Part shown: positions 24,818 through 32,954 of the stretch, piece by piece
Layout: the number at the start of each line of letters is the position of its first letter
Position numbering within the stretch: position 1 is the stretch's first letter
Assembly: GCF_900114445.1 (NCBI RefSeq)
Contig: NZ_FOTB01000001.1
Coordinates: 1-33,554, forward strand
Reading direction: 5' to 3'
From: Salinicoccus halodurans
GTDB taxonomy: Bacteria; Bacillota; Bacilli; Staphylococcales; Salinicoccaceae
DNA length: 33,554 bases
Position numbers and translations under genes: made by a program
The notes under the pieces: generated by a model
The model's database searches: none
What the model saw: only the letters and a program-made list of their open reading frames with translations
What the model was told of the DNA's origin: nothing

Positions 24818-26482
24818 GTGGACAAGAGATTATTCATAATTGGGATACAGGAAGAAAACCTGGGTTCATTGAGAAAACAGATGGAATACATATTCGGGGG
24901 CAGGATGCCGGTCATAGGCGTCACATTGAAGGACCTCACTCACGGGGCGATTTCACCAGGTGATGTGGTGCTGCTCTCATCCTATGAAATCGGGGAGATT
25001 GTGAAACCCTTTCTTCCGGAATCATGTGAGGTGATCGTTTCCAGACGGACGGTCAATATCGTGAAGCTCAAAAATATCATCACCATGCAGAAAACTTCAA
25101 AGTTCATGGTGGTAAATGATAATCCGGCCGCGACTCTGGAGACGATTGAAGACTTGGAAAATGTTCTGCCCGATCATGACTTCCTGCCTTATATGGCACA
25201 TGAACCGATGCCTGAAAACTTTGATTTCATCATTACACCCGGTGAAGCGAACCTCGTCCCGACAAAGGCATATCAGACATTTGATATCGGCGCCAGAGTC
25301 GTTTCGATAGAGACTGTGATGGAACTGAAGGAAATATTCGAGCTGGAGATGAAAGATTCGCTTTTGATGCAGTACTATATCAAAACAATGGTGCATCTGA
25401 CGGCGAAAAGAAGTGAGAATACGCCGGTAAGCATTGCCGATCAGAATAAAAACAGGACCTTCTCCGGGATATCGACAGAATCGCCGCAGATGCAGTCCAC
25501 AATTAGAATTGCGAGTCAGATGGCTAAAACTTCAAATATCATCCACATTACCGGAGAGACAGGGACCGGCAAACAGATGCTGGCGGAGATGATCCATAAT
25601 GACTCGGCCTATCATGATATGCCGTTTTACATATACAGCGGTGCTGACAAAGATCCGCAGTCGATTGATAATGAATTATTCGGAGGAGAAGGGGAGAAAC
25701 ATCAAGGGATATTGAGAGAGGTTAACCGTGGTACTGTGTATATTAAAAATATCGACAGCATCCCGTACCAGCTCCAAAACAAGCTCGCCAACTACTTTGA
25801 TGCGAATGCCGGCAGTTCGGACGTCAGGATAGTGACCTCCTCGATCGATGATCTGTGGGAACTGTATAAAGGCGACATCATCAGCCAGAAGCTGTATTCA
25901 TACTTGTCGTCCTATATTTTAAAAGTCCCTTCCATTTCTGAAAGGAAAGAGGACATCCCTGTGCTGATAGATGATTTCAAAAACCATTTCAACAGGACAG
26001 AAATGCAATTTTCGGAGAGGGTCATGAATGCATTTGTCCGGTATGACTGGCCGGGAAACGTCAGAGAGCTTTATAACCTTATCTCATATTGCGTGTGTCT
26101 GAATCAGAAATATGTAGAAATAGATTCGCTGCCGATATTCTTCAAGGGTCTCGAGAACGATTATGATAATAGGGCAGAGGACGGATTTTTGGATACAGAA
26201 GCGGTCATCAACAAGATAGAAAAGCATGGTTTCCTCTCAGAAAGCATCCAGCTGTTAAACATCTATGAACAGGGCAAAAAAGAAAACGCCTCATATGGCA
26301 GGGGGAAAGTGAGGCGCCTGCTGTTGGAAGAAGGCATCAAAATGACTGACCAGCAGCTGAGACTCAGAATCGGGATACTGGATGAACTGGAACTGTTGAA
26401 CGTTCGCATCGGCAGGGCGGGGACAACCATTTCAGAAAAAGGCGAGAAGTTCCTGGAAGAAATGAATGAAAGTAGGGGATGA
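24818..26482 (+). CDS. Degenerate AAA+ (sigma-54-activator-like) transcription regulator
   Basis: The 554-residue product has an N-terminal sensory region (about 1-215) of unknown type, then an AAA+ domain (about 225-455), then a C-terminal winged-helix-like region (about 490-550). Walker A is present (GETGTGKQ, about 246-253). The sigma-54 contact loop GAFTGA is missing (the region reads LFGGEGEKHQGILRE). The Walker B acids are replaced (TVYIKNIDSIP instead of LFLDEIGELP). WPGNVREL, the sensor-2 motif, is kept. The tail KVRRLLLEEGIKMTDQQLR is not a Fis helix. It should therefore act without sigma-54, perhaps like TyrR. The GTG at 24818 lies 10 bases after ATAGGAG. Its target is probably the divergent iadA-nhaC operon. 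Confidence 0.8.
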   Translation: MDKRLFIIGIQEENLGSLRKQMEYIFGGRMPVIGVTLKDLTHGAISPGDVVLLSSYEIGEIVKPFLPESCEVIVSRRTVNIVKLKNIITMQKTSKFMVVNDNPAATLETIEDLENVLPDHDFLPYMAHEPMPENFDFIITPGEANLVPTKAYQTFDIGARVVSIETVMELKEIFELEMKDSLLMQYYIKTMVHLTAKRSENTPVSIADQNKNRTFSGISTESPQMQSTIRIASQMAKTSNIIHITGETGTGKQMLAEMIHNDSAYHDMPFYIYSGADKDPQSIDNELFGGEGEKHQGILREVNRGTVYIKNIDSIPYQLQNKLANYFDANAGSSDVRIVTSSIDDLWELYKGDIISQKLYSYLSSYILKVPSISERKEDIPVLIDDFKNHFNRTEMQFSERVMNAFVRYDWPGNVRELYNLISYCVCLNQKYVEIDSLPIFFKGLENDYDNRAEDGFLDTEAVINKIEKHGFLSESIQLLNIYEQGKKENASYGRGKVRRLLLEEGIKMTDQQLRLRIGILDELELLNVRIGRAGTTISEKGEKFLEEMNESRG

Positions 26483-26491
26483 GTGGCTTTC

Positions 26492-26596
26492 CGCATCTAT
26501 ACTTTCAAAGTTAAGATGTGCAAACACCCATCTCCACCCCCCGCATCCCTACACAAAAAGCTGGGCCTGCCATAACAGCAGGTCCAGCTTTTTCAT
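26492..26596. repeat. Intergenic repeat, copy 2, with bidirectional terminator
   Basis: This copy repeats the element at 21957 with an extra 11 or so bases (near 26541-26551). The front part CGCATCTATACTTTCAAAGT can fold onto TTAAGATGTGC. The end hairpin pairs AAGCTGGGCCTG (26558-26569) with CAGGTCCAGCTT (26579-26590), followed by T residues. It lies between the convergent regulator and tarA genes. Confidence 0.85.
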
Positions 26597-26619
26597 TTCA
26601 CATCACAAATCTATCTAAC

Positions 26620-27405
26620 TCACGATTTGCCTCTCGGCCGTGTCTTGTTGAAACCGAACATTTTGATGACATGTTTGACAACCGGCGTGTGCAGCAGCAT
26701 GAATTCGAACACCCGCAGTACACGCTTGATGCGCTTCGGTTCCTTTATCAGGCGGTACAGCCATTCGAGCTGCAGTTTGATCCATATCTTCGGCGCGCGC
26801 TGGGCTTTGCCGCTCAGTACGTCGAAGCTGCCGCCGACGCCCATGAAGACGCCTTTATCGAATTTATCGATATTATCAGCAATCCAGCCTTCCTGACGCT
26901 GCATACCGAGAGCGACGAGCACGATGTCCGGATTGCTGTCGACCACCATCCGGGCAATGCTTTCGTCAGCCGGATCGAAGTAGCCGTCATGTCTGCCGGC
27001 AATTTTCAAGCCGGGGAATATCTTCTCCGCATTTTCGACTGCCTTCTTGTTGGAGTCCTCCGATGCACCCAGGAAGAACACACTGTAGCCCTGTTTCGCC
27101 GCATGATCCAGCATATGATACATCACATCGATGCCGCTGACCCGTTCAGGCAGAGGCTGTCCCAGCAGCATGGCCGCATTGACCACGCCGACACCGTCTG
27201 CCAGTACATAATCCGCAGATTGCACAACTTTCTTAAATTCAGGATGATCCCGTGTTTCGATGACGATTTCAGGGTTCGCAGTGACGATAAAGCATTTATT
27301 CCCATTCGCAAGATCAGGGTAGACGATATGCTTCAGAAAAGCATTCATCGACGTGTTGAAAAAGTCGATATCCATCACCGTAACCGTTTTGTAGGTCCTG
27401 CCCAT
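26620..27405 (-). CDS. tarA: UDP-ManNAc transferase of teichoic acid linkage unit (TarA/TagA)
   Basis: The 261-residue product belongs to the WecG/TagA/CpsF family. It adds N-acetylmannosamine to undecaprenyl-PP-GlcNAc, making the linkage unit of wall teichoic acid on the inner membrane face. Motifs are FIVTANPEIVIETRDHPEF, YVLADGVGVV, ERVSGIDVMYHM, VFFLGA, DIVLVALGMQRQEGWI and MGVGGSFDVLSGKAQRAPK. The start at 27405 has AGAGGTG six bases upstream; an in-frame ATG at 27447 is less likely. It is the last gene of the minus-strand arm and is separated from tarH by a small terminator-like hairpin. Confidence 0.93.
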   Translation of the reverse strand: MGRTYKTVTVMDIDFFNTSMNAFLKHIVYPDLANGNKCFIVTANPEIVIETRDHPEFKKVVQSADYVLADGVGVVNAAMLLGQPLPERVSGIDVMYHMLDHAAKQGYSVFFLGASEDSNKKAVENAEKIFPGLKIAGRHDGYFDPADESIARMVVDSNPDIVLVALGMQRQEGWIADNIDKFDKGVFMGVGGSFDVLSGKAQRAPKIWIKLQLEWLYRLIKEPKRIKRVLRVFEFMLLHTPVVKHVIKMFGFNKTRPRGKS

Positions 27406-27477
27406 CGCGTTCACCTCTTTTCTTTCTGTGAACATGTAAACGTTCATCTTTTCCTTTTAAATTCCCTTTTTGGTAAT

Positions 27478-27492
27478 AAAGGCCGGTGGCCT
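27478..27492 (-). terminator. Weak terminator between tarH and tarA
   Basis: On the minus strand AGGCC-ACC-GGCCT is followed by TTATTA. The stem has only five pairs, so it may cut tarA transcription only partly. Confidence 0.4.
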
Positions 27493-28839
27493 CTATAGAA
27501 CTTCCGTATCATTTTCAGTGACATTGTCCATATGCGTCCACATAGGCGTCTCTTCGCCTTCAACCAGACCTCTGTACCAGACGTTGTTCCCGACGAGCAC
27601 CGTCTGATCCACATTGAATTTCATTCCGGCATGGTGTTCGAGTGTCTCATGCACATATTGCGCCGGACCGCCCCAAGGTTCTGTGGCCGTGAATCCGGTG
27701 TCGTTCAGAATGAACTCCTTCTTATCCGCATCCACGAAAGTGAGCGCGTGCGATGATGTTTCGTCGGCTCTAATCCAGCCGATGACACCGTCTTCTCCGC
27801 TCGGTTCTGTACTGAGCAGGTAGAAGACTTCAAAATGGTAGGTCGCTTCACGTTTGACATAATAGACATGCTTTTTATATTGGCTCGCATGACGCTTGTT
27901 CCGATCGCTGTCCGGCGCTTCGAAAATATCCGTGCTGTCGCCTTTAAGATGGGCGAGCCGGCTGACGGGGCGGATGGTATAGCCGTGGGAGCGTTCCAGT
28001 TCCTCATCGTCATCCAGCAGCATCAGGTTGCCGAACTGCTTGTACTCGGCTTCACCGGGATCTCTGTCCATCACTTTCTGGCGATAGTCATTCCGTTCTT
28101 CTTTTGACATGGAACGCCATTTGGACAGGAAGGATTCGTAGAGCGGAAGGACATCCTTCACTTCGCCGAATGCCTTCACCCGTCCGAATTCGAGCCACAG
28201 GATTTTATTGCAGAAACGTTTCATCTGTCCGATGGAGTGGCTGACGAAGATCATCGTCTTGCCCTGATCCTTGAACTCCATCATCTTCTTGAGACTCTTT
28301 TCGGCAAATGCCCGGTCCCCGACGGAGAGTGCTTCGTCGATGATGAGCACATCCGGGTCGATGTTGACGCTGATGGCAAACCCGAGGCGGGATTTCATTC
28401 CGCTGGAATAGGATTTGACCGGCATGTCGATGAAGTTCTCAAGTTCGGAGAACTCGATGATGTCCGGTTCAAGTGCTTTGATGTCGTCTTTTGAAAAGCC
28501 GAGCATCAGACATTTGAGTTCGATGTTGTCCCGTCCCGTGAGGTCTTCATTCAGACCTGCCGCGACCGCAATCAGTGCCGTCTGGCCGTTGACCTGCACA
28601 TCACCCCGTGATTCAGGGACGATGCCGGCAAGTATATTGGACAGCGTCGACTTTCCGGAACCGTTGATGCCGATGAATCCGACAACGTCTCCTTTATCTG
28701 CTTCGAAATTCACACCATTCAATGCAAAGAATTCCCTGCCGTGCTTTTTCGGGCTGACGAGATCCATAATCCGTTCTTTCTGGCTGTCATACACTCTATA
28801 TTTTTTTGCGACGTCTCTCGCTATAATTGCTTTTGTCAT
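27493..28839 (-). CDS. tarH: Teichoic acid ABC exporter, ATP-binding subunit with GW-type C-terminal extension
   Basis: The 448-residue product powers export of wall teichoic acid with TarG. The ATPase (about 1-250) shows Walker A GINGSGKST, signature SSGMKSRL, Walker B VLIIDEAL and switch FVSHS. About 160 extra residues follow (from about 285 on), containing FEVFYLLSTEPSGEDGVIGW, WIRADE, WGGPAQYVHE and NVWYRGLVEG. This is the pattern of GW/SH3-like wall-binding modules. S. aureus TarH (264 residues) lacks such a part; Bacillus TagH has a longer one. No membrane helix is visible between the two parts, so the extension seems to stay inside the cell. The gene begins 12 bases after tarG. Confidence 0.92.
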   Translation of the reverse strand: MTKAIIARDVAKKYRVYDSQKERIMDLVSPKKHGREFFALNGVNFEADKGDVVGFIGINGSGKSTLSNILAGIVPESRGDVQVNGQTALIAVAAGLNEDLTGRDNIELKCLMLGFSKDDIKALEPDIIEFSELENFIDMPVKSYSSGMKSRLGFAISVNIDPDVLIIDEALSVGDRAFAEKSLKKMMEFKDQGKTMIFVSHSIGQMKRFCNKILWLEFGRVKAFGEVKDVLPLYESFLSKWRSMSKEERNDYRQKVMDRDPGEAEYKQFGNLMLLDDDEELERSHGYTIRPVSRLAHLKGDSTDIFEAPDSDRNKRHASQYKKHVYYVKREATYHFEVFYLLSTEPSGEDGVIGWIRADETSSHALTFVDADKKEFILNDTGFTATEPWGGPAQYVHETLEHHAGMKFNVDQTVLVGNNVWYRGLVEGEETPMWTHMDNVTENDTEVL

Positions 28840-28851
28840 ACGAATCCCCTC

Positions 28852-29673
28852 TTATAGATAATCAATGAAATTCCGTCTGAACTTCACGTGCAGCATCGAG
28901 CCGGCGAGCATCATGAGCAGGATGACACCCCAGAAGTAGAGTGACAGCTGCCAGTGCGTCACCAGATACCATTCGGTCCCGAAGAATACGGCACGGTACC
29001 CTTCAATCAGATAGAGCAGCGGATTCAGCTGCATGATCTTCATGATGAGCGGGAAATCCGACAGCAGTGACAGGGGCCACAGAACGCCCGACACATACAG
29101 CATCATGCGGAGCAGTGAGTTCAGCAGCAGGTGCACATCACGGACCAGTGTCGACAGCGTTGACGTGATCAGTGAAAAAGAAAATACTAAGGCATAGGTC
29201 CCGATCACGAAATAGATCAGCTGCAGATAGTAGATGTTGATGGGATACCCTGCAATCTGGAACACCACGAATGCCAAAAACAGCATGATGACGTGCGTAT
29301 AGAATTTGGAGAATATCGTAATGTTCGGTATGGCACTGAGCGGAAAGCTCATCTTGGAGAGCATCTTGAGCCGCCTGTATATGGACTTCGACGCCTCGAT
29401 GCTCCCCTGGAAGAAGAACGTCCATACAATGAAGCCGATGGCGAGCCAGTAGAAGAACGGAACTTCCGTACCGCCCATTTCAATCGGTGCCCGCTGGCGC
29501 AGCGTCCCGAATACGAACCAGTAGATCATGATGCTGATCACCGGTGTGAGGACTTCCCACACAATGCCGAGATAGTTATTCTGGTTTTTACTTTTCATGT
29601 CGTACAGGGACATCCTTCTTATTAGATAGAAGTTTTTAAACTGTTCCTGCAGTACAATCCATAAGGATTTCAT
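28852..29673 (-). CDS. tarG: Teichoic acid ABC exporter, permease subunit
   Basis: The 273-residue product has the six-helix ABC-2 permease layout of TarG/TagG. NYLGIVWEVLTPVISIMIYW and FVFGT come at the start, then VPFFYWLAIGFIVWTFF, YRRLKMLSKMSFPLSAIPN and LNPLLYLIEGYRAVFF. It makes the membrane channel through which undecaprenyl-linked teichoic acid crosses. It lies 36 bases after the tarF-like gene and just before tarH, in the same operon. Confidence 0.94.
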   Translation of the reverse strand: MKSLWIVLQEQFKNFYLIRRMSLYDMKSKNQNNYLGIVWEVLTPVISIMIYWFVFGTLRQRAPIEMGGTEVPFFYWLAIGFIVWTFFFQGSIEASKSIYRRLKMLSKMSFPLSAIPNITIFSKFYTHVIMLFLAFVVFQIAGYPINIYYLQLIYFVIGTYALVFSFSLITSTLSTLVRDVHLLLNSLLRMMLYVSGVLWPLSLLSDFPLIMKIMQLNPLLYLIEGYRAVFFGTEWYLVTHWQLSLYFWGVILLMMLAGSMLHVKFRRNFIDYL

Positions 29674-29709
29674 TCTTGTCTCACAACCATTCCATTCATC
29701 GTTGTTGAA

Positions 29710-30891
29710 TTATACAATTTTATTTTTCAAATGACAAACGACATCCTCCATGACCCGCTGTGAAGCCGCGCCGTCCTCGAGATAGCTGAACCTTTCCCGG
29801 AATGCTTCCAGGTCAAACTTTGATTGGTCCGGGTGCTTTATTTCTTCTATCAGATTGTCGGTCGTCTTCACAAGCGGCCCGGGGGCATTGGCTTCGAAAT
29901 CGAAATAGAAGCCCCTGAGCTTATCCCGGTACTGATCGATGTCATAAGTATAGAAGATCATCGGGCGGCCGAGCGTCGCGTAATCGAAGAATACGGACGA
30001 GTAGTCGGTGACGAGCATGTCGGAGATGACATACAGGTCGCGGATGTCTTCATGCTTTGAGAAATCATACAGGAAACCATTATACTGCTTTAGGTCGAGA
30101 TTTTCACTTACGAGGTAGTGCATCCTCAAAATGATGATGTAGTCATCGGATAGTTCCCGGTACATTTTCTCCGTATCGAACTGCAGGTCGAACTTGTATC
30201 TCCCGCGTGCGTGGAAGCTGTCATCCCGCCACGTCGGAGCGTACAGGATGATCTTCTTGTCCTGCGGCAGGCCGAGCGCCTCTTTTATATTTTCCGCCGC
30301 TTTTGGATCACTGCCCGAAAATAAAAAATCGTTCCGCGGATAGCCCGTCTCAAGGACCGTTTTGTCAAAACCGAATGCCCGCCTGAAAATCTCCGTGGAA
30401 TAGCGGTTGGGGGAGATGAGATAGTCCCATTTGGACGCTTCCTTCGTAAAATTTCTCCGGTAGCTTTCCGTATCCGTCCCCGGCATATGGACGGTTTCTA
30501 TATCTCTACCCAATTTCTTGAGGGGTGTACCGTGCCATGTCTGCAAATATGTTGTACCATGGGGTTTTGGTATCCAGAGCGGAAGGCGGCTGTTCGTGAT
30601 CCAGAGCGTCGCCTTGTTCATGTGGATCATCCACGGAAGCGAGAAGCGTTTTACATATGGGATGTTTCTCTCCTCGAACAGGTGGGTACTGTTTCTGTCT
30701 GCGCTCCAGATGAGCGTGTATTCCGGATGATGAGCCGACATATATTCATATAATGCCCTCGGATTGTCACTGTACTGTTTTCCGAGAAAACTTTCGAACA
30801 TGATGAGCGACTGGTCTTTCTTTACTGTTCTGCCGCACAGGGCGAATAGTTTCTTATAGAGGAAAAATGCTGCTTTTTTTAAATATTTCAC
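29710..30891 (-). CDS. tarF: CDP-glycerol glycerophosphotransferase (TarF/TagF-like)
   Basis: The 393-residue product is a CDP-glycerol-dependent transferase with LQTWHGTPLKKLGRDIE, a stretch around NFTKEASKWDYLISPN, VLETGYPRND, YAPTWRDDSFHARG and a closing LVTDYSSVFFDYATLGRPM. It adds glycerol phosphate to the teichoic acid primer. Its size fits S. aureus TarF (389) rather than the long Bacillus TagF polymerase (746). No TarIJL genes are in the window, so this may be the sole polymerase of a glycerol phosphate polymer (inference). The start is placed at the GTG at 30891, eight bases after AGGTG. It is the first gene of the minus-strand arm. Confidence 0.88.
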   Translation of the reverse strand: MKYLKKAAFFLYKKLFALCGRTVKKDQSLIMFESFLGKQYSDNPRALYEYMSAHHPEYTLIWSADRNSTHLFEERNIPYVKRFSLPWMIHMNKATLWITNSRLPLWIPKPHGTTYLQTWHGTPLKKLGRDIETVHMPGTDTESYRRNFTKEASKWDYLISPNRYSTEIFRRAFGFDKTVLETGYPRNDFLFSGSDPKAAENIKEALGLPQDKKIILYAPTWRDDSFHARGRYKFDLQFDTEKMYRELSDDYIIILRMHYLVSENLDLKQYNGFLYDFSKHEDIRDLYVISDMLVTDYSSVFFDYATLGRPMIFYTYDIDQYRDKLRGFYFDFEANAPGPLVKTTDNLIEEIKHPDQSKFDLEAFRERFSYLEDGAASQRVMEDVVCHLKNKIV

Positions 30892-30944
30892 TAAAATCAC
30901 ACCTAAGAATTATACTTTTTCTGAATTTATGTTATAATCATTAA

Positions 30945-30963
30945 TAATCTTTACAAAAGATTA
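30945..30963. promoter_or_regulatory. Perfect palindrome in the divergent tarF/tarD promoter region
   Basis: TAATCTTT (30945-30952) and AAAGATTA (30956-30963) form a perfect inverted repeat around ACA. It sits mid-way between the two divergent teichoic acid arms. A TATAAT is found nearby on each strand (30933-30938 on plus; 30907-30912 on minus). A dimeric repressor or activator could control both arms from here (inference). Confidence 0.5.
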
Positions 30964-31039
30964 ACCTTATCTTTACAATTATACCATGTCCACAGGGACA
31001 TTATACCAAAGGTGCAAAGGTATATTGGGAGGAATTAAA

Positions 31040-31468
31040 ATGAAAAACCAAAATGTTAGAGAATTTAAACCAAAGAGAAAAGTAATCACTTACGGCACAT
31101 TCGATCTGCTCCATATGGGACACATCAATATTCTCCGCCGTGCAAAAGAACGCGGGGACTATCTGGTAGTTGCTGTATCATCCGATGAATTCAACAAACT
31201 CAAACATAAAGAAGCATATTACTCATATGAAGACAGAAAAGCAATCCTTGAAGCAATCAAGTATGTAGACGAAGTCATTCCTGAACACAACTGGGGTCAG
31301 AAAGTCAAAGACGTCCAAAAGCATGATATCGACGTGTTCGTCATGGGTGACGACTGGAAAGGCGAGTTCGACTTCCTGAAAGAATACTGTGAAGTCGTCT
31401 ACCTTGCAAGAACAAGCGGCGTTTCAACTACGAAGACGAAGCAAGAGCTGTCCAAGCAACATGGTTAG
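31040..31468 (+). CDS. tarD: Glycerol-3-phosphate cytidylyltransferase
   Basis: The 142-residue product makes CDP-glycerol from glycerol 3-phosphate and CTP, the donor for the TarB and TarF enzymes. It has ITYGTFDLLHMGHINILRRA with the HxGH motif, a conserved stretch around YYSYEDRKAILEAIKYVDEV, VMGDDWKGEFD and the end motif RTSGVSTTKTK. S. aureus TarD has 132 residues. The start at 31040 follows GGGAGG by about seven bases; the open frame extends further upstream without a ribosome site. Its last bases overlap the next gene. Confidence 0.96.
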   Translation: MKNQNVREFKPKRKVITYGTFDLLHMGHINILRRAKERGDYLVVAVSSDEFNKLKHKEAYYSYEDRKAILEAIKYVDEVIPEHNWGQKVKDVQKHDIDVFVMGDDWKGEFDFLKEYCEVVYLARTSGVSTTKTKQELSKQHG

Positions 31469-32624
31469 GGAAGCGGCAATCAATCTGTATCTTGCCATTA
31501 CAAAAGTGATCTTCAATCTATTCAGATCACTTCCGGTACAGAATAAAACAGTGATGATTGCATCTTTTGGCGATAATATTCAGTATGTTTTGGATGAAGT
31601 ACATGAGCGTACTTCATCCAAAATTATTTTACTGAAAGATTCCAGATGCAGCTACACTTTCAGAAACGCCGATGACAAAAATACTATACGCTTCATCCCG
31701 GTAAACATCCCCGGCACAGTGAAGGGGCTCTATCACCTCGCCACAGCAAGACACATCTTCGTCGACAACTATCAGGTCGTGCTGGCCTCATGCGATTTCA
31801 AAGAGGAACAGACATGCGTCCAGCTGTGGCACGCAGACGGGGCGGTCAAACTGTTCGGCTTCAAAGACAAGGCAACCGTCGAACGGACCGCATCTGCACA
31901 AAAGAGATTCAAGCAGGTATATGACAATTTCCATAAAGTCGTTGTCAGCTCCGATGATATGGGTTGGATCTTCGAAGAAGCATTCGATATCAGCCATGAA
32001 AATCTGCTCAAGACCGGCATGCCGCGCACAGACTTCTTCTTCAACGAAGCCAAAATGGAACGGGCGCAGGAAAAACTCCACACACAGATGCCGCAGCTCG
32101 AGGACAAACAGGTCATCCTGTATGCGCCGACATTCAGGGAAGGACATTTCAAAGTCGACGATCTCCGCCTCAATATCAAGAATCTCAAAAAAGGACTGTC
32201 CGAAGACCACCACCTGCTGCTGAGACTCCATCCCGCAGTCACATCAGGCGGCGAATGGGACGACGACTTCGTCACCGACGTCTCCCGCGGATACGACATC
32301 TTCGAACTGCTCGCCATCACAGACATCCTCGTCACGGACTACTCATCCATCCCGTTCGAGTTCGCCATACTCGGCCGGCCGATGATTTTCTATCCGTACG
32401 ACCTCGAGGAATACGTCACCACCCGCGGCATCTGGTTCGACTACGAAAAATTCGTGCCCGGCCCCGTCGTCTACCACTCAGCCGAAATGATCGACGTCAT
32501 CAGGACAGAGGAATTCAGACTCGAGAAAGTATTGCTGTTCGACGAAACATGGAACAAATACGCAGACGGCAAATCGACAGAAAAACTGATCACCACTTTA
32601 TACAAAGACGCAGCCAGAAGATGA
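31461..32624 (+). CDS. tarB: Teichoic acid glycerophosphate primase (TarB/TagB)
   Basis: The 387-residue product adds the first glycerol phosphate to undecaprenyl-PP-GlcNAc-ManNAc. It has GLYHLATARHIFVDNYQVV, QLWHADGAVKLFGFKDKATV, LKTGMPRTDFFF, YAPTFREGHF, LLRLHPAV and DYSSIPFEFAILGRPMIFYP. The FVDNY and WHADGAVKLFG patterns point to TagB rather than TagF. The start is the ATG at 31461, overlapping the tarD stop by eight bases (ATGGTTAG), which suggests coupled translation. Its stop codon lies in the loop of the terminator. Confidence 0.92.
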   Translation: MVREAAINLYLAITKVIFNLFRSLPVQNKTVMIASFGDNIQYVLDEVHERTSSKIILLKDSRCSYTFRNADDKNTIRFIPVNIPGTVKGLYHLATARHIFVDNYQVVLASCDFKEEQTCVQLWHADGAVKLFGFKDKATVERTASAQKRFKQVYDNFHKVVVSSDDMGWIFEEAFDISHENLLKTGMPRTDFFFNEAKMERAQEKLHTQMPQLEDKQVILYAPTFREGHFKVDDLRLNIKNLKKGLSEDHHLLLRLHPAVTSGGEWDDDFVTDVSRGYDIFELLAITDILVTDYSSIPFEFAILGRPMIFYPYDLEEYVTTRGIWFDYEKFVPGPVVYHSAEMIDVIRTEEFRLEKVLLFDETWNKYADGKSTEKLITTLYKDAARR

Positions 32625-32642
32625 TCCCGGCTGCGTCTTTTG
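32604..32642 (+). terminator. Terminator of the tarD-tarB operon
   Basis: AAAGACGCAGCC (32604-32615) pairs perfectly with GGCTGCGTCTTT (32629-32640), followed by T. The 5' arm is inside the tarB coding sequence and the tarB stop codon (32622-32624) is in the loop, so translating ribosomes would cover the hairpin. Confidence 0.85.
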
Positions 32643-32666
32643 CGTTGAGTGGGGGACTTCACGATG

Positions 32667-32704
32667 AACGAAGGCCGATAAAAGGAGTTGTCGGCCTTCG
32701 TTTT
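32667..32704 (+). terminator. Second hairpin terminator, first element of the repeat array
   Basis: AACGAAGGCCGA (32667-32678) pairs perfectly with TCGGCCTTCGTT (32691-32702), then TTTT. Its 3' arm shares CGGCCTTCGT with the 42-bp repeats that follow, suggesting that the repeats grew out of it. Confidence 0.75.
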
Positions 32705-32711
32705 CTGTGCA

Positions 32712-32890
32712 CGACGTCCATATGAGGCATCATCCGGCCTTCGTCGCGCGGACGACGTCCATATAAGACAGTATCCGGACCTCGTTGAAGCAGACGAAGT
32801 CCATATAAGGCATCATCCGGCCTTCGTCGAAGTGGACGATGTCCATAAAAGACGGTATCCGGACTTCGTCGAAGTGGACGATGTCCAGAT
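32712..32890. repeat. 42-bp tandem repeat array
   Basis: Four units start at 32712 (41 bp), 32753, 32795 and 32837 (42 bp each), with a partial fifth at 32879. Each begins CGAYGTCCATAWRA or close to it and has ATCCGG in the middle. Two short inverted repeats recur, best seen as CTTCGTCGAAG and GGACGACGTCC (32751-32761) or GGACGATGTCC. Units 1 and 3 share GGCATCATCCGGCC, while 2 and 4 share a GAC-GTATCCGGAC form, so an 84-bp higher-order repeat is present. No start codon with a proper ribosome site reads through it, so it is taken as non-coding. Confidence 0.9.
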
Positions 32891-32907
32891 AAAAATAGAT
32901 GAGCATG

Positions 32908-32940
32908 CAAAAAGGGAATCACGTTGGCGTGATTCCCTTT
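32908..32940. terminator. Terminator of the CHAP hydrolase gene
   Basis: AAAGGGAATCACG (32911-32923) pairs perfectly with CGTGATTCCCTTT (32928-32940) around TTGG. On the minus strand it is followed by TTTTTGC, so it ends the CHAP gene message. It can work on the plus strand too. Confidence 0.88.
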
Positions 32941-32954
32941 AAATATATCTGGTA

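Noticed and set aside
26518-27498. 326-residue plus-strand frame opposite tarA
   Set aside because: It is the antisense of a clear tarA gene. It has no family motif and no ribosome site, and long antisense frames are common in this GC-richer region.
32712-32890. CRISPR-like array
   Set aside because: The units are contiguous copies with no unique spacers and no cas genes nearby.
32659-32942. Open frames on both strands through the 42-bp repeats, with 14-residue protein repeats
   Set aside because: Neither has a ribosome site at proper spacing. The plus-strand TTG at 32688 is in a terminator loop, and openness follows from a stop-free repeat whose length is a multiple of three.
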